Assembly: GCA_028622995.1 (NCBI GenBank)
Contig: JAJQJQ010000069.1
Span: 186,001-250,000 of the forward strand
DNA: 64,000 nt
Direction: 5' to 3'
Source: Panagrolaimus kolymaensis
Lineage: Eukaryota; Nematoda; Chromadorea; Rhabditida; Panagrolaimidae
Below the pieces are notes generated by a model, which did not search any database, was not told where the DNA came from, and saw only the letters and a program-made list of their open reading frames with translations. Below are positions 40,871-52,740 of the stretch, piece by piece. Numbering within the stretch: the stretch's first letter is position 1; each line of letters starts with the position of its first letter. Position numbers and translations under genes: made by a program.

Positions 40871-41913
40871 GTTGTGTAAAAAAAGGGTCAAGCCCCTTTT
40901 GCTTTGCACTATCACCAAAGATCACTAACAAAACTTTTATTTCTATTATTATTAATAGTATTTGCCTTTAGAAAGAATTTTCTCGGTTCTTTACAACAAA
41001 ATAAAAGAAGAAAAGTTTAACATTTTTATTTTTTTATTTTATTGAATTGATGATCCTTTGTCACCCCAATGTCACTCGCAAAGGGTATTAATCTTTTTTT
41101 TAGTTTTTTTAGTATTTAGTTATGTGTTTCTATAAAACATGCGCAGGCATCACACACACACACGTGCTGATTGATACCCTTTATGCATCGGTTTCTATCT
41201 GTTAAAACAGAGATCATATTTTTTTGTTTGATGCGATCAAAAAAATTTTTCCACTTTTTACTTCTTTTTTTCATTTGCCTTAAAACATAGAAAGAATAGA
41301 GAGAAAAAACTTCGAACAAAGAATAAAAAAAAATTTCAGAAGGTAGTAATGTTACGTAATGTAATTGTATCAAAAATATGCAACCAAATAAGTCTATGAT
41401 CTTTCGTACTCTATTTCTTTTTTTACTTTTTTAATCAATCATTCATTTTACTTTTGAAATTGAAAGTTTAAAAAATGCAATGTTTACTTAACAACAAAAA
41501 AGAAAGAAGAAAGTTGCAAAAAAGAGTTTTTAAAAAATTAATGGTTTTGTAAATCTCACGTTTGCAACGTTCCTAACAAAAATTCTAAAGTCCAATGTTA
41601 TGAAATTTTAGTTTCCAAATTTTAATGACATTCAAAAACGAAAGTAATTTCAACTTTAGAATGCAGAAGTGCAGGAGTTTCAAAAAATGAAAAAATTAAT
41701 TTCAAAAAAATCAAAATAAAATACAACTTTTTTTTGCCAAAAATATTTCAATTGAAAAATATTTATTAATTAATAATTATTAAAAACTCAGGAAATTTTT
41801 CTTTCATTTCTTTTAAAAAATTCGATTGATTTTCTTCATGATTTACCATAAACTTTTTAAAAATATTGCTGCATGTTTATAAAGATATCTCTGTAAAATT
41901 AAATTATAAATTA

Positions 41914-42081
41914 TTAAACGAAAGCCATGTATCGGGTATAGCCCGATAATCCATCTGCTTCTGGACCTTCAAAGATACAAACAAGGATAGGCAAGCCAAA
42001 GAGATACGTTGGAAATTACCAGAAAGCAAGGCCATTGCCTACAGCCGAGACATAGCTTTCTGCTTTTTCTTCTCCTCCCAT
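41914..42081 (-). pseudogene. Small unrecognised gene or gene relic
   Basis: A GC-richer patch in otherwise AT-rich DNA. The minus-strand ATG at 42081 starts MGGEEKAESYVSAVGNGLAF, then W and TAA. The same frame continues open beyond (FPTYLFGLPILVCIF, then EGPEADGLSGYTRYMAFV and a stop). A GTAATT donor at the first stop and a TTTGAAG acceptor 52 bases later might make it a two-exon gene, but that junction does not restore the better frame. No domain recognised. Confidence 0.35.
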
Positions 42082-42340
42082 GATTGTTCAATTTATTTGT
42101 TCATCTAGTTCCATTGATTTTCCCCTAAATTATGCAGAAAACCTCGAACCTACATGCTTTCCTTCCTTCAATCAAACTCAAATTTCCATAAGCCAAAGAT
42201 GGAAAAGAAAGAGAAAAAAATGTATTGCAATTTTTTTTTGAAAAAAATGAAAAATTTGTAATCACAAAACTTTCGTAACGTTTTTATCTTTAATTCCAAT
42301 AACTTTTATTTTTAAATTTTTTTATGTACATACACATTTT

Positions 42341-42583
42341 TTGTTATCGTTGCGCATTTTTTATCCACATGATTATGTTGCTGCATCTTTACCATCAACT
42401 ATTGTAAAATCTTCTGAAACTCCATTGGATGAACAAAGGAATGATCGATACAAGCTTTATCCTGAAGATGATGACCATGATTTTTCGAATAAGTTTTCTG
42501 TTACATTAATTCCTCAACGACAACAAAAAGAAGCAAATGTTAATGAAGATGGAACTCCTCTTGATTCTGTTCTTGAGTTTTAA
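42341..42583 (+). CDS. Orphan C-terminal coding exon, unrecognised
   Basis: A plus-strand frame with ordinary codon use encodes YPHDYVAASLPSTIVKSS, RYKLYPEDDDHDFSNKF and GTPLDSVLEF, then TAA. It looks like a real protein end (acidic, with a hydrophobic C-terminus), yet no AG acceptor or in-frame ATG lies shortly upstream. It may be the last exon of a gene with a distant start, or a relic. Confidence 0.4.
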   Translation: MLSLRIFYPHDYVAASLPSTIVKSSETPLDEQRNDRYKLYPEDDDHDFSNKFSVTLIPQRQQKEANVNEDGTPLDSVLEF

Positions 42584-43333
42584 AAGAATCAGAAGATTTT
42601 TGTATCAACCATGGATGAAGAAGTTTTTAAATAATAAAAAAGTAGTTTATGTAATCATTTGGAAAGCTAAAAATTCAATTTATTTGGAAATAAAGTGCAG
42701 AAATGAAAGAAGAAAATAAATACAAGTTTAATATGCATTCAATAAATGCATAATTGGTTTACAATCATATTTATAACAATTATGCAAGAGAAAATAACGG
42801 TATAAAAAATGTAAAACACAACAAAATTAAGAAAATGAAACATAAGAAAGTGTGAAACATCAAAGCAACGAAATTCAAGAAAAAGTAAAAACCATGGTTC
42901 AAGTTTTAACAATATTAAAATGAACACTTTTTTAAGGAGAATTAAAGCAAAATTTTTATCAAGAACATCGAAGACATATTATTTCTACTATATTTAAGTG
43001 TTTTGGAAAAGTTCTTGCTGAAGGCAACTCGGATGCGGAGGCGAAAAAATAAAAAAAAGTCCCTCTGGTTTTGACATATCTCTGAAACTATTTTTTGTTA
43101 AAACTATTTTAATTCAAAAGCGATGCCAAAAATAATTGCTTTTTATTAGTTGTTTTTTCTTTTTTTCGATGTTTTCCATTCTTTAAAAGATTTTATGGCA
43201 CTCGAACAAAGTATTTTAGAAGTTCTACTCTAAGTAACTTATTTTATGCACACCTTTCGTAATCTGGTAATTCAAATGGAAAAAAATGATAAACAAATAA
43301 TTGCTTGATTTTTTCAAGTTGTATATCCAATTG
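42584..43333. other. AT-rich spacer
   Basis: No gene seen. It ends at the ATTG target site (43330-43333) of the LTR element. Confidence 0.5.
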
Positions 43334-43680
43334 TGTCACGCGGTGACAGATATTGGTTTCGTCGAGGTTTAGGAAGAAGAGTTCTTTGGGAGTTGGTTGT
43401 ATCTTCTGCAGCTGGGATCATCCAAATAAACACAAGAACATATCACAAACATATTTATTCTGGAGATAAACACAACCAGCACAGATGAACACATGACAAC
43501 ACAACTAACTAAGGAAAAGCTAACAAACAAAAGCTACGAAGAGAGAATTTAGGCTGCCGTTTGGCTGACTTCATTTCATTGGTTGAGTGGAGCATTCTGT
43601 TTGAGAGTGGAGAAGCAAGAGCACGAGCAAGAGTTTGAGAGCGGGAAGTTTGAATGTGCTAGGAGCTGCGCCACGCGACT
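43334..43680 (-). repeat. Long terminal repeat (3' LTR on the minus strand)
   Basis: 347 bp, begins TGTCACGCGGTGACAG and ends CCACGCGACT on the plus strand. The ends are imperfect inverted repeats. Confidence 0.85.
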
Positions 43681-44336
43681 CGCCCCGTCCCCGTCCAAGA
43701 ATGTGTCCTCACATTTGTAACAACATACGAGCAAAAACAGAGAAAAGACCATAGAATAAGCATCTATCACATTTCTTTACCATGAGCATAACAAAGCATC
43801 ACTTTCATAAACAATTTCTGGATCATAGATCAACAGCGTCTTTACAATATTTTCTGGATCATAGCATCTTTTTCACATCAGCAGGTATCAGCTTTTCATG
43901 AGAGGACATCACAGCAAGTTTGCCAAAGTGCTCGACGAGTCTGCATCCAAGCCGATTTGAAACACCGTGTCATCATGAGCATAGGAACATAAACATCATC
44001 ACAGCGATCGCTAGCGTAACATAGCCATAAGGCACAGGCATAACGAGATATACAAGTTATTTGAGAAGCACTATAGTTATCGTTCGATCAGCATAAGAAT
44101 CAAGTTCATTCCATAAGTAAGCCATCGATCAAAACCATCATAGAACCATATTAGATAATCATCTTCAGCAGGAGTTGCTAGGAGCTTTCACATCGCATCC
44201 ATTGTTGCTCGTCTTGTCTCGACCTCCATCCAAGAGAGATTATCACCAGAACATAACAATAAGATCATACCAATAGAGAAAAAAGAACAAGATAAATCCA
44301 TTCATCACGTCATACGCACATTTCAACCAATCTGGT

Positions 44337-44822
44337 TCATATGTGTCTTTCAGCTGGATAAGTTGGAACCAGTGTGCTGGATAAACCAGTGCCAGGTATT
44401 ATAATAATAACCCAGAGAGCAAGTTTTTTATACGTGTCTGGATCTTGTAACCAGGGCAACTTTTCGACGAGATTACATTTCATCATCATAGGACCAAGAA
44501 CAATCCAGACATCATATTCATAGAGCATAACATCCACAGAGTTTTCTTTACATAAACAGCATTGTTTTACATACATAAGTTTAACAAAATCATAAGTTCT
44601 TTACCAAGTCTTTCAGCTTCATTTTCTTCTAATCCAAGCAGTTTCATCACGTTTATCATCGGCTTCTCCATGAGCACTTCATATTCCACAGGTTGTTTGA
44701 CTTCAGATCAATCCAAGTTTTCCACGATTGAGATGAGCACCAAAGAGCAAGATTCGTCCATAACCAAGAGTACACCAGTATCATAAAATAGTTCAGCCAT
44801 TCCTTTGATATCCATTGATTGC
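44337..44822 (-). pseudogene. Decayed internal ORF of the LTR element
   Basis: Minus-strand coding-like sequence spread over at least two frames: one begins ahead of MDESCSLVLISIVENLD and runs to a TGA, then resumes as SEVKQPVEYEVLMEKPMI; the other continues QCCLCKENSVDVMLYEYDVW. It is possibly a gag-like or captured gene. No family recognised. Confidence 0.4.
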
Positions 44823-44864
44823 AGCAATATTACCAAGACAGGAACAGTTGGGTAAGGCCCTCCA

Positions 44865-45211
44865 TGTCACGCGGTGACAGATATTGGTTTCGTCGAGGTT
44901 TAGGAAGAAGAGTTCTTTGGGAGTTGGTTGTATCTTCTGCAGCTGGGATCATCCAAATAAACACAAGAACATATCACAAACATATTTATTCTGGAGATAA
45001 ACACAACCAGCACAGATGAACACATGACAACACAACTAACTAAGGAAAAGCTAACAAACAAAAGCTACGAAGAGAGAATTTAGGCTGCCGTTTGGCTGAC
45101 TTCATTTCATTGGTTGAGTGGAGCATTCTGTTTGAGAGTGGAGAAGCAAGAGCACGAGCAAGAGTTTGAGAGCGGGAAGTTTGAATGTGCTAGGAGCTGC
45201 GCCACGCGACT
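44865..45211 (-). repeat. Long terminal repeat (5' LTR on the minus strand)
   Basis: Same length and essentially the same sequence as the repeat at 43334-43680. It abuts the putative primer-binding site at about 44856-44864. Confidence 0.85.
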
Positions 45212-45230
45212 ATTGTTCGTTATTGTAATC

Positions 45231-45465
45231 CTAATGAAGATGAGCCGTCTCCATTCTAAAAAGCACATCATAACTTTAAAGGGTTTTATGTAAGGCCTTA
45301 CCGTATCCATTCTTTCCATAAATCGGGTAACATAGTAAATTTAGAATAAAATTCATAAAAATAATTTCGAATTTCATCTAATTTTTTTGTTGATTTTATA
45401 TATTCCAAAAGTTTCTTCCCGGATTCTTTATACCTTTTTGGAAGTTCTGTTTCATCGATATTCAT
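45231..45465 (-). CDS. Small two-exon gene beside the LTR element, unrecognised
   Basis: ATG at 45465 opens MNIDETELPKRYKESGKKLL and continues to MLPDLWKEWI. A GTAAGG donor at 45301 and a CTTTTTAG acceptor 46 bases later (exon from 45255) give a second exon METAHLH and a TAG at 45231, 15 bases before the LTR target site. Total 62 residues, helical and charged. The 46-base intron is typical of nematodes. The short tail suggests that the original 3' part may have been lost to, or displaced by, the LTR insertion. Confidence 0.45.
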
Positions 45466-45894
45466 TTTTAAAAACTCAACTGCTAAATAATTTTACTAAA
45501 AAAAGGTTTTCTTTGCCAACAAATACAATGATAAGTTTTGGTTGATCGAACTCAATGTGATTTATGCTGCATAAATAACAGCCAAAATTAGCGCACAAAA
45601 AAAGTAGAAAGAGAACCACAAACTTTTATTGATTCGAAAGATGGAAACCAATTATGTGGCTGCAAAGACATTTAGTTTTGCCCCTTAAAATGCAAGCAAG
45701 GTAAAGAATTTGTTTTTCTGATAGGAGGCTAACTCCACAAACAACTAAAGACTTTTAAAATACAAACAATGGAAAATAAAATATAAGTGTTCTTACTCAT
45801 ACAAATGGCTTTTGTTTTTTCTAACTACTGCTGATTCCTCGATTCCAATAAGCCCAAAATGAATAATGAAAGACACAAGTTAGAAATTTTAAAT

Positions 45895-46264
45895 ATTATT
45901 TATTATTAAATATTATACAAAACATAAAATACAAATTAGGGATTGTATTCGATTGGGAGATTCTTGCGTCGAACAATTCCATCACCTGGACCAAGCAGCG
46001 CCTTCCATCAGGACATGTTCGTCCTATGTGTTGGGCTAAAAAAAGAATCAATTAATTAAGAAAAACTAAATTAAAAAATAACTTACGTTGTATTCGTCCC
46101 GTTGGGCCTTGGGAGCTTCTTCAGCCTTTTGAGTTGAAGCCGTGGCCCCGTCCAACGGGCAAGGCATGGACGGCGCTGGGTGGTGTACCAGGTGGAGGTG
46201 GAATGGCGCCAGCAGGAAGACGAAGAACAGGAGCAGGTGGAGAACGAGCTGGGTTGGAAGCCAT
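45895..46264 (-). CDS. Proline-rich small gene, possibly frameshifted
   Basis: ATG at 46264 opens MASNPARSPPAPVLRLPAGA and continues IPPPPGTPPSAVHALP, ending after 47 residues at a TGA. One base over, at the run GGGG in GGACGGGGCC, the frame GATASTQKAEEAPKAQRDEY is open up to a GTAAG donor (exon 46264-46087). A second exon starts at 46035 after a TTTTTTTAG acceptor, and AATAAA-type signals lie near 45896. A TATA box stands 80 bases upstream. Much more GC-rich than its surroundings. Either a 47-residue protein or a frameshifted gene. Confidence 0.5.
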
Positions 46265-46343
46265 GACGATGAAGAAATGGAGATGAGGTGATTCGACGAC
46301 GATTTGCAGATTAAACTGATGACTTTTTCATTTCATGGCTTTC

Positions 46344-46351
46344 CTTTTATA
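46344..46351 (-). promoter_or_regulatory. TATA box of the proline-rich gene
   Basis: TATAAAAG on the minus strand, about 80 bases before the ATG at 46264, with no ORF in between. Good position for a core promoter. Confidence 0.6.
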
Positions 46352-46554
46352 CGTTTTTGAAGGTTTCAAAAAAATGAATATTTTAGTTATGCAAATTACT
46401 AGAAATCATGTGAATTTTCATTATTGTCTTTAATTCATATAATGCCATGATAGTAGAAGAAGAAGTGGAAAAAAAGGTTTCAACGAGCAACAAAATTTTT
46501 CAAAATTTTTTTTGAAGAATCGTATTTATTTTTGTCTTTCCCTTTCTTACAAAC

Positions 46555-46955
46555 TATTGGGCTGCTCGAAAAGTCCTGATCGAGCTAAAATCCATTGGAC
46601 AGCTTTGAGAAGCAAAGTTTCGTACTGTTTTTACCGATTTGTATCCAAAAAAATTTTTGCTTCAAATGGATGATATAAGTTTTGGAAAGCCTTGGTTTTT
46701 TTGTGGAGTTAATAAAATTTACTGGATTTGTTTCACCACGTTTTTCAATTTCATAATCAATCATTTGACGCCAAAATCCAAGGTTTGGGCAAATTATGGG
46801 TTGGACCTTTCCAAATTTCTTTTTTACTTGGACAGGCGAATAAATTTATTCGCTAAAAAAAGGCTATTAAACGAAGTTGTTATCATTTTATATGAGTTAA
46901 ATGTGATTTCTAAATTTAAAATATTATTATATTTCGAGCAGCAGCTTTAACTTTC
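46555..46955. mobile_element. Possible mariner-like repeat
   Basis: The left end TTGGGCTGCTCGAAAAGTC resembles mariner termini. The right end (about 46930-46950) contains the inverted TTTCGAGCAGCAGC. The interior has a 103-codon open frame with no recognisable transposase motif. The repeat ends match over only about 11 bases, so the call is weak. Confidence 0.35.
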
Positions 46956-49161
46956 TTTTGTGTAAAAAAAAACTAGAAAGTTATTTCCGTGTCCTTTTAT
47001 GAATTTTTATTTTCTATTCGGAGAAATATATGAGTAACAAAAGAATTTAGAAAAAATTTTTGCAGAAATATCTGCAAAAAATTATTTTATTCTATTTCTT
47101 TTTCAAATCTTATAAAAAAATTTTGTTGGTTTAAAATCTGCAATAATTTTGTTTTAAAAAAATGTGCTAAAAAGTTAGTTTTATTCGTTAAGTAAAATCC
47201 AGAAACAACATATTTTTGTTGCATCTCTTGATCATCGTCTGCTTTTTTATTGTTGCAAACTTTGCTATATTTGAAATGTTTGTTTTCACGTGTCCTTTTA
47301 GAAAAAAATAAATAAATATTGAAACTTACTTTAAAATTGTTTTTTAAACTTCCGAGTTTCTTATTTTTTACTTATTTTTATTTTTTGATTAATGAAAGAA
47401 ATGCAAAAACAAATATCTTCGACATTCATCCATTTAGAGCTTCGATGAAAATTGACATCCAAAAAAAAAGATAAGAAAAGTCTGAAGAAAAAAAAGGCAG
47501 GAAGAAACACATTTATTTTTTGAACCTGAAAGATGGCATCTATCTATCTGGCTATTTGCTTTTTTCAATGCAACAACTTCAAAAAAAATTTCTAACGTTT
47601 CTCAATAAAATGAAAAATTGTTTTTTCAAAAAAGAGGTTTCTTTTTTTTTGCTGTTGAGAAAGAGGACTAATTTGTTTTACTTTTTTAACTTTAAAAATT
47701 TATTGAACCTTTAAAGAAAAGAAAAAAAGCAACAAAAAACATTGAAAAAAGAAAAGAGAAAAGCAGTGTCAACCTCCGCTTTTTTTTCTTCTTGTTCTTC
47801 CTCTTTTTCTCAATAAACTTACTTTTGTTACGGAAAAGGAAATAAAATTGTTCGAAAAATATTTATATATATTTTTTCCGTGTTTTTTATAGTTAAATTT
47901 AAAACAAAATTAAGAGTGTTGTCATTTGAGATGAGACAAACATATTTTTTTTACACTCTTCTCGCTTCTTTCTCTGTTGATACAAATTAATTCTTCGAAA
48001 GTTTTGAAGTGGTTAGAAATATTTTTTTCTTTAATCCCTTAAGGCAATTATGAAGTTTATGAATCTTTGCTTTTAGAAGCTTTAGAAAGGAGGTTTTATA
48101 AGGATTGGTCAATATGAAGAATGAGACATGATAGAAGAAAAACTTTACGAATATATTTAAATTTCATAATTTTTTGTTGTTTTAAAACTTAGAAAAAAAC
48201 AAAGGACATGGTTTATTTGGGATATTGCTGCGAAAAATTATTATTGTCTTGATAATAATGTATTCTGTATTAAAACCTAGCATATTAGAACTACTGTAAT
48301 AGTTTTGTGTCAACTAACTAGACATTTATATTTTTAAACATAAAAACTTGATTTAAATTTTTATGGCAACAAACAAACTATTTTTTTTCATGAGTTATTT
48401 CTTTCACGAATGAATTAAACAAATTTTTAATTATAACATATCTTTTTTTATTTCCATTTTCATACATGCCACCAGAAAGAAAAAAAAACAGCTAACTAAA
48501 TTAATTTCCTTGAAACAAAACCTCCACGACTTTTTTCATATATTTAATTCTAACTAACTTGGAGTAGTTTACGGTATTGGCGACACTTACATATCTGCAA
48601 TATCTAATTTTTTTATTTTTAAGAAAGAAACATTTTTTCCTAACTAATTAAAAATAAATTTAATTTAGCTTTTCTATATCCTTTTTTTATTTGAAGTCAC
48701 GTTGTCTGGTACAGATACATATGTACATACGTTCTCATTTAAATTAGTGACTACACAAGGAAATTCTTGTAAAAACATTTTAATTTTTTTTTCTTGTGTG
48801 GCATATCTTTTTTCCTCATTTTTTTTTGTTGAAGAAGAAACTTAGAATGTCACATTTTTTTATACTCGAGTCATAAGTTTCTTTTCTTTATTGGGTTGTG
48901 TTTTATGCAGAAAAATTATTAAATACCACGAAACACAAATCTCCAAAGTCTCTAGACCGCAAAATTAAACAAATATGCAATCAACTTTTGTTTGGAGATC
49001 CAAAGTTTCTTTTAATTCCTTTTTTTTTTACTTTATTCATTAATAACAAATTTTGGTATCCTTTTGGAAACTTTGCAATTTTTTAACTTTGTTTTTCTTT
49101 TACAATTTTTTACTTTACTCATCTTTTTGCATCCACTATCCACCCTTTTCTTGGAATCTAG
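46956..49161. other. AT-rich noncoding stretch
   Basis: Nothing supported; the ORFs are low-complexity. Confidence 0.5.
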
Positions 49162-49230
49162 GATGTTTACAACAACTTTTCCAAACCCTACTACAAGGCA
49201 CTCCAGGAAGATACTTCTCCATTTACACAT
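49162..49230 (+). CDS. Orphan exon-like segment
   Basis: After a GGAATCTAG acceptor the frame reads DVYNNFSKPYYKALQEDTSP and FTH, with C-ending codons (AAC, TAC, CCC, AAG) unlike the surrounding DNA. No clean donor follows, and the frame runs on into T-rich sequence. Possibly an exon of a large-intron gene or an inserted cDNA fragment; no family recognised. Confidence 0.3.
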
Positions 49231-50935
49231 TTTCTTTCTCTATTTTTGTGTCATTTTTATTTTTTAAGTATTTTTCTTTTTTTTCTTCTTAATTTTATTT
49301 TAATCTCATTCCTATTTTTCTTTTTTTTTGGTATTCATAATAATTAGTTTATGCAGATCTTAGTTTTTCATGAATGTCTGAGAAGGCTTTTTTGAAAGGG
49401 GTGTAAGAAAAATAAATAATTCAGTGTCGTCATTTTTTTTTTCAAACAAGGCGAGACAAATGAATTAAAAATATGAAGATTTTTCCTCTCAATTTTTTGT
49501 CTAATAAATTCTGGTCTTGAAACTGCTTATATTTGCGTAATTAAAAATTTTATTTTAATTTTTTAAATACGAGGTATGGTGACCTAAACTAATTGGATAA
49601 GAGTGTTTAATTTTGATTTAAAATTCAGGAAAATTTTATTTTTCCATTAACAAAAAATTATTAACAATTTCTGTTTGCCTCTTTTTTCAAAAAAAATTAT
49701 TTTGTCTAAAAAGAGAATTTTAACATTTTAAAAAACCCTGTGTTTCACAAATTCTTGCACCAAAATGAAGAAAAACTATTTATCCCAAATGCTTTGTTGA
49801 ATTTATATTTAATTCTGGAAAATAAAACTAAGATTAATTTCGAGGGACAAAGCTCGTTTTAATAAAAAAAAATTTGTCTCCCATTCCAAACATTCTTGTT
49901 TTTAAGTGTAAAAAAAGTTAACTTTCAAAAGTAGTCGGTCGATTAATAGCCATTTTTTGTTGCTAAAAATAGTCATACAATTTCGTTTGAATTTACTTTA
50001 TTTTTGTCAAACATATATAATTATTTTTTAATAATACAAAAGCTGTTTACTCTCTGACTACACAGGTTTGACGTTGTTGATGTCGGTGTTTTTTTGAGTT
50101 TGAATTTCCATTCATTTAGCCAATAAGTTATAAATTAACTTATATAAAATAATAATAATAATCTTTTAAATTATACGCATACATAAATGTTTATAAATAA
50201 ATTTGTTATTTTTTTATTTGGGTGTAACAAAATTATCCATGGTTTTATAAATAACTTGGATGCATTATAATTTCTTTTTAAATAAAGCAACCTTTAGACG
50301 AAGAAAAAAAATGATGGAGTATATATGTATGTACCACCACTAAAAATAAAAGACATTAAACTTTTAATTCAAGCTTGTTTAATTTTCTTTCTTATTCGTA
50401 ATTATTAGTATTTTTCCATTCTCTTTCTTTGTGACCGCTTTTAAAGAAAAAAATGATGTGACAGAAAACTCCGGAATTTTAAACTTTATTATACTCACGT
50501 TCATCAAAGAAACATTGGGTTGGCTAATAAAAATTGGATTAAAATTTTTTTTAAATCCTTGTTTGTTTGATTAGCTGATTTTTATTTTAAACTGGAAAAT
50601 AATCTTTTTGTTTAAAATTAAATTATATTTGATTTTCTTTGTTTGTAGAAAATCATATTTTTGAGAGTGTTTTGTTTCATTGTTTAAATTCAAAACCGTT
50701 GTCCTTTTATTTTAGGGAACATGCCGGATTTTTTAAATATGAAACATGTTTGAACATGTTTTTTGTTGTTTTGCTTGATTTCTGCAAATATTAAAATACA
50801 CCTGTTTTCTCTTGTATTCTATTTTTATTTTTAGAACCTTTTTTGGATTTTCGTAAATATTAAAACGAATTAATTGAACATTCTCCTTTTGAAGGTTTCA
50901 GTAATTTCGCTTTATTACTAATTTTCTTTATTCCC
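49231..50935. other. AT-rich noncoding stretch
   Basis: No gene or repeat recognised. Confidence 0.5.
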
Positions 50936-50966
50936 GCCGCACCCCGAGCGAAGCGAGGGGTGCGGC
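50936..50966. repeat. GC-rich perfect hairpin
   Basis: A 10 bp stem, GCCGCACCCC pairing with GGGGTGCGGC, around the 11-base loop GAGCGAAGCGA. It is nearly all GC in very AT-rich DNA. Could be a transposon end, a replication or transcription block, or an RNA hairpin. Confidence 0.6.
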
Positions 50967-51350
50967 TGTTTTAGCAATGAGAACGCCCGATCTGCTAACC
51001 GAAATTTATGATTTTTTTTATTTCGTGTAATTATGTTGATATTAGAGGGCTCTCTAGGGTCAATTTTTCGTCGCATTGACGAATTTTTAAAAAAAATAGA
51101 AGGAAGTATAGAAAAAAAGTGCTTAATCACAACATTTTAAAAGTTCACAATGTCCCGCTGAGCGTTGCAGCAAAGTTAACGCATATTCTGGCTATAAAAA
51201 TCGTTTTCTCCACCCTCAATTACCTCTATGAGTAAGCTAACTTTAAAAAACATCACATAAAAATAGATGTATGCCGCTATGGAAATTTAAATATTTTGAT
51301 TTAGAGTAAAAATATCATTGGCTAAAGTTCCTTGTTATACATTTGCTGTG

Positions 51351-51413
51351 TGGCGTAGGCGTTGAAGGCGGTGATGTTAGGATATTTCTGTCATAGGTTC
51401 GAATCCCCACAAC
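51351..51413 (+). repeat. tRNA-like Pol III promoter relic
   Basis: TGGCGTAGGCG (A-box-like, 51351-51361) and GGTTCGAATCC (B box, 51396-51406), followed by CCCACAAC and a T run. No full cloverleaf can be drawn, so this is a tRNA pseudogene or SINE head. Confidence 0.5.
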
Positions 51414-52600
51414 TTTTTTTAATAAATTGTTTTAATTGAATTGAGACAATTATATCCAAATAATTTTTTATGATTTTTAATAATGTTTTCATTAGAAAAT
51501 ATGCAAATTTTTAATAAAATATTCACAAATTTTACTTTTTTTATGAATATTAAGTTTCTTTATTATGAAATTAAAGCGAAATTATTTTTAACGATTTTCA
51601 ATGAAATTTTTTTTAACTAAGCTTTTGGATCGTATATTTTTTTTTCTAAATTTAATTGGATTAGCATACAAAACTTTTAGGTATTCTAAACGCAAAATTT
51701 AATTAAAAGTACGCTGACGTTTAGTTTATGAAAAGAATAAACATAGGGAACTTTTTTTATTATTTTCGGTGATTTTAATCGAAAAGTAACTTGAATATTT
51801 CCTTCTTATTAATTTTTATTGTTCGTTCGTTTTCGATTACTTTTGGTCGCAGTCCCAGGGCTACTAGGCTTCGCTATTTCCCATACATATTATTATTCTT
51901 TTTCTCTCTGTTTTTTTGTATCTTATCTTGAAATCTTTTATATTAAAATAGGAAATTCACCTAAAAAATTTGCATAAATTAGAATGAAACTATATTTTGT
52001 TTTCCAAGCGCGATGAAATGATTTGGGTAATTTTCATATACATAAAAAATCAGCAAAACATGGGTTTGCTTGCTGCGCAAATTAAGTGATTTAACTATTG
52101 TAAGCTTGCTCGATGACTATAACCTTAACTTTTTGCGAATTTTTCACAAGCTGGTATAAATTTTTTTTAATGGTTCAGTTCATTGTTTATTTTGATTCGT
52201 GCAAAAAAAAAGTAACCGTTATAACTTTTTTTGTTAAAGTGCAATAAGTAGAAAAGGCAAAATCATCGGAAAAGTTAATTAGCTTCTGATCAATTCAAGA
52301 ACCCAATAAAATTAGACCGAAAAACTTTTTTTCTTTAGATTTTTGCCAAAAAAGAGTTTTAAAGGCTTACACATGTTTCAATTTTTAGGATCTCATTATT
52401 GAAAATTAAGTGATTAAAATAGACACGAGTGATAAGATTGTTCGGGAAAAGTTTTAATTTTTATAAAAGTCAATACAATAACTTTTTGGAAAAGTAATTA
52501 TTAAAACATAGGCATTAATACGAGTGGCAATTTTGTATTTTTCAATAAAACAAGTAAGATCGCCGACCGGAGGCAGCGGAGTTTCTAGTAATTATTGTTG
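51414..52600. other. AT-rich noncoding stretch
   Basis: No gene seen; a GC-richer bit near 51848-51885 was not interpretable. Confidence 0.45.
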
Positions 52601-52603
52601 CAG

Positions 52604-52740
52604 ACGGCTCAAGAGATTAGTGCACAAGATTACTATGTAAAAAAACAAAAGGCTGTTCAGGAAAAAACTTTTAGACGGTTGAAGAGATTAAATTTTAATT
52701 GATTTGGCTTTTAGACGGCTAATGAGATTAAATTTTTTTT
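52604..52740 (+). repeat. Degenerate tandem repeat abutting the inverted repeat
   Basis: Three related units share AGACGG(C/T)T then GAGATTA: near 52608, 52672 and 52712. The last runs into the left arm of the 79 bp inverted repeat. Confidence 0.55.

Larger units (their letters stand above)
43334..45211 (-). mobile_element. Small LTR retrotransposon (non-autonomous or decayed)
   Basis: Direct repeats of 347 bp (43334-43680 and 44865-45211) flank a 1.18 kb interior, with a 4 bp target duplication ATTG (43330-43333 and 45212-45215). Read on the minus strand, the right-hand repeat is the 5' LTR and ends GTGACA. TGGAGGGCC follows directly and fits a primer-binding site. A purine tract (GGACGGGGACGGGGCG) precedes the other LTR as a polypurine tract. 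The interior has broken minus-strand frames (MDIKGMAELFYDTGVLLVMD; DVWIVLGPMMMKCNLVEKLP) but no visible protease, reverse transcriptase or integrase. The near-identical LTRs suggest a recent insertion. Confidence 0.85.

Noticed and set aside
45107..45319. 70-codon minus-strand ORF
   Set aside because: Mostly LTR sequence; the same peptide appears in the other LTR (43576-43770).
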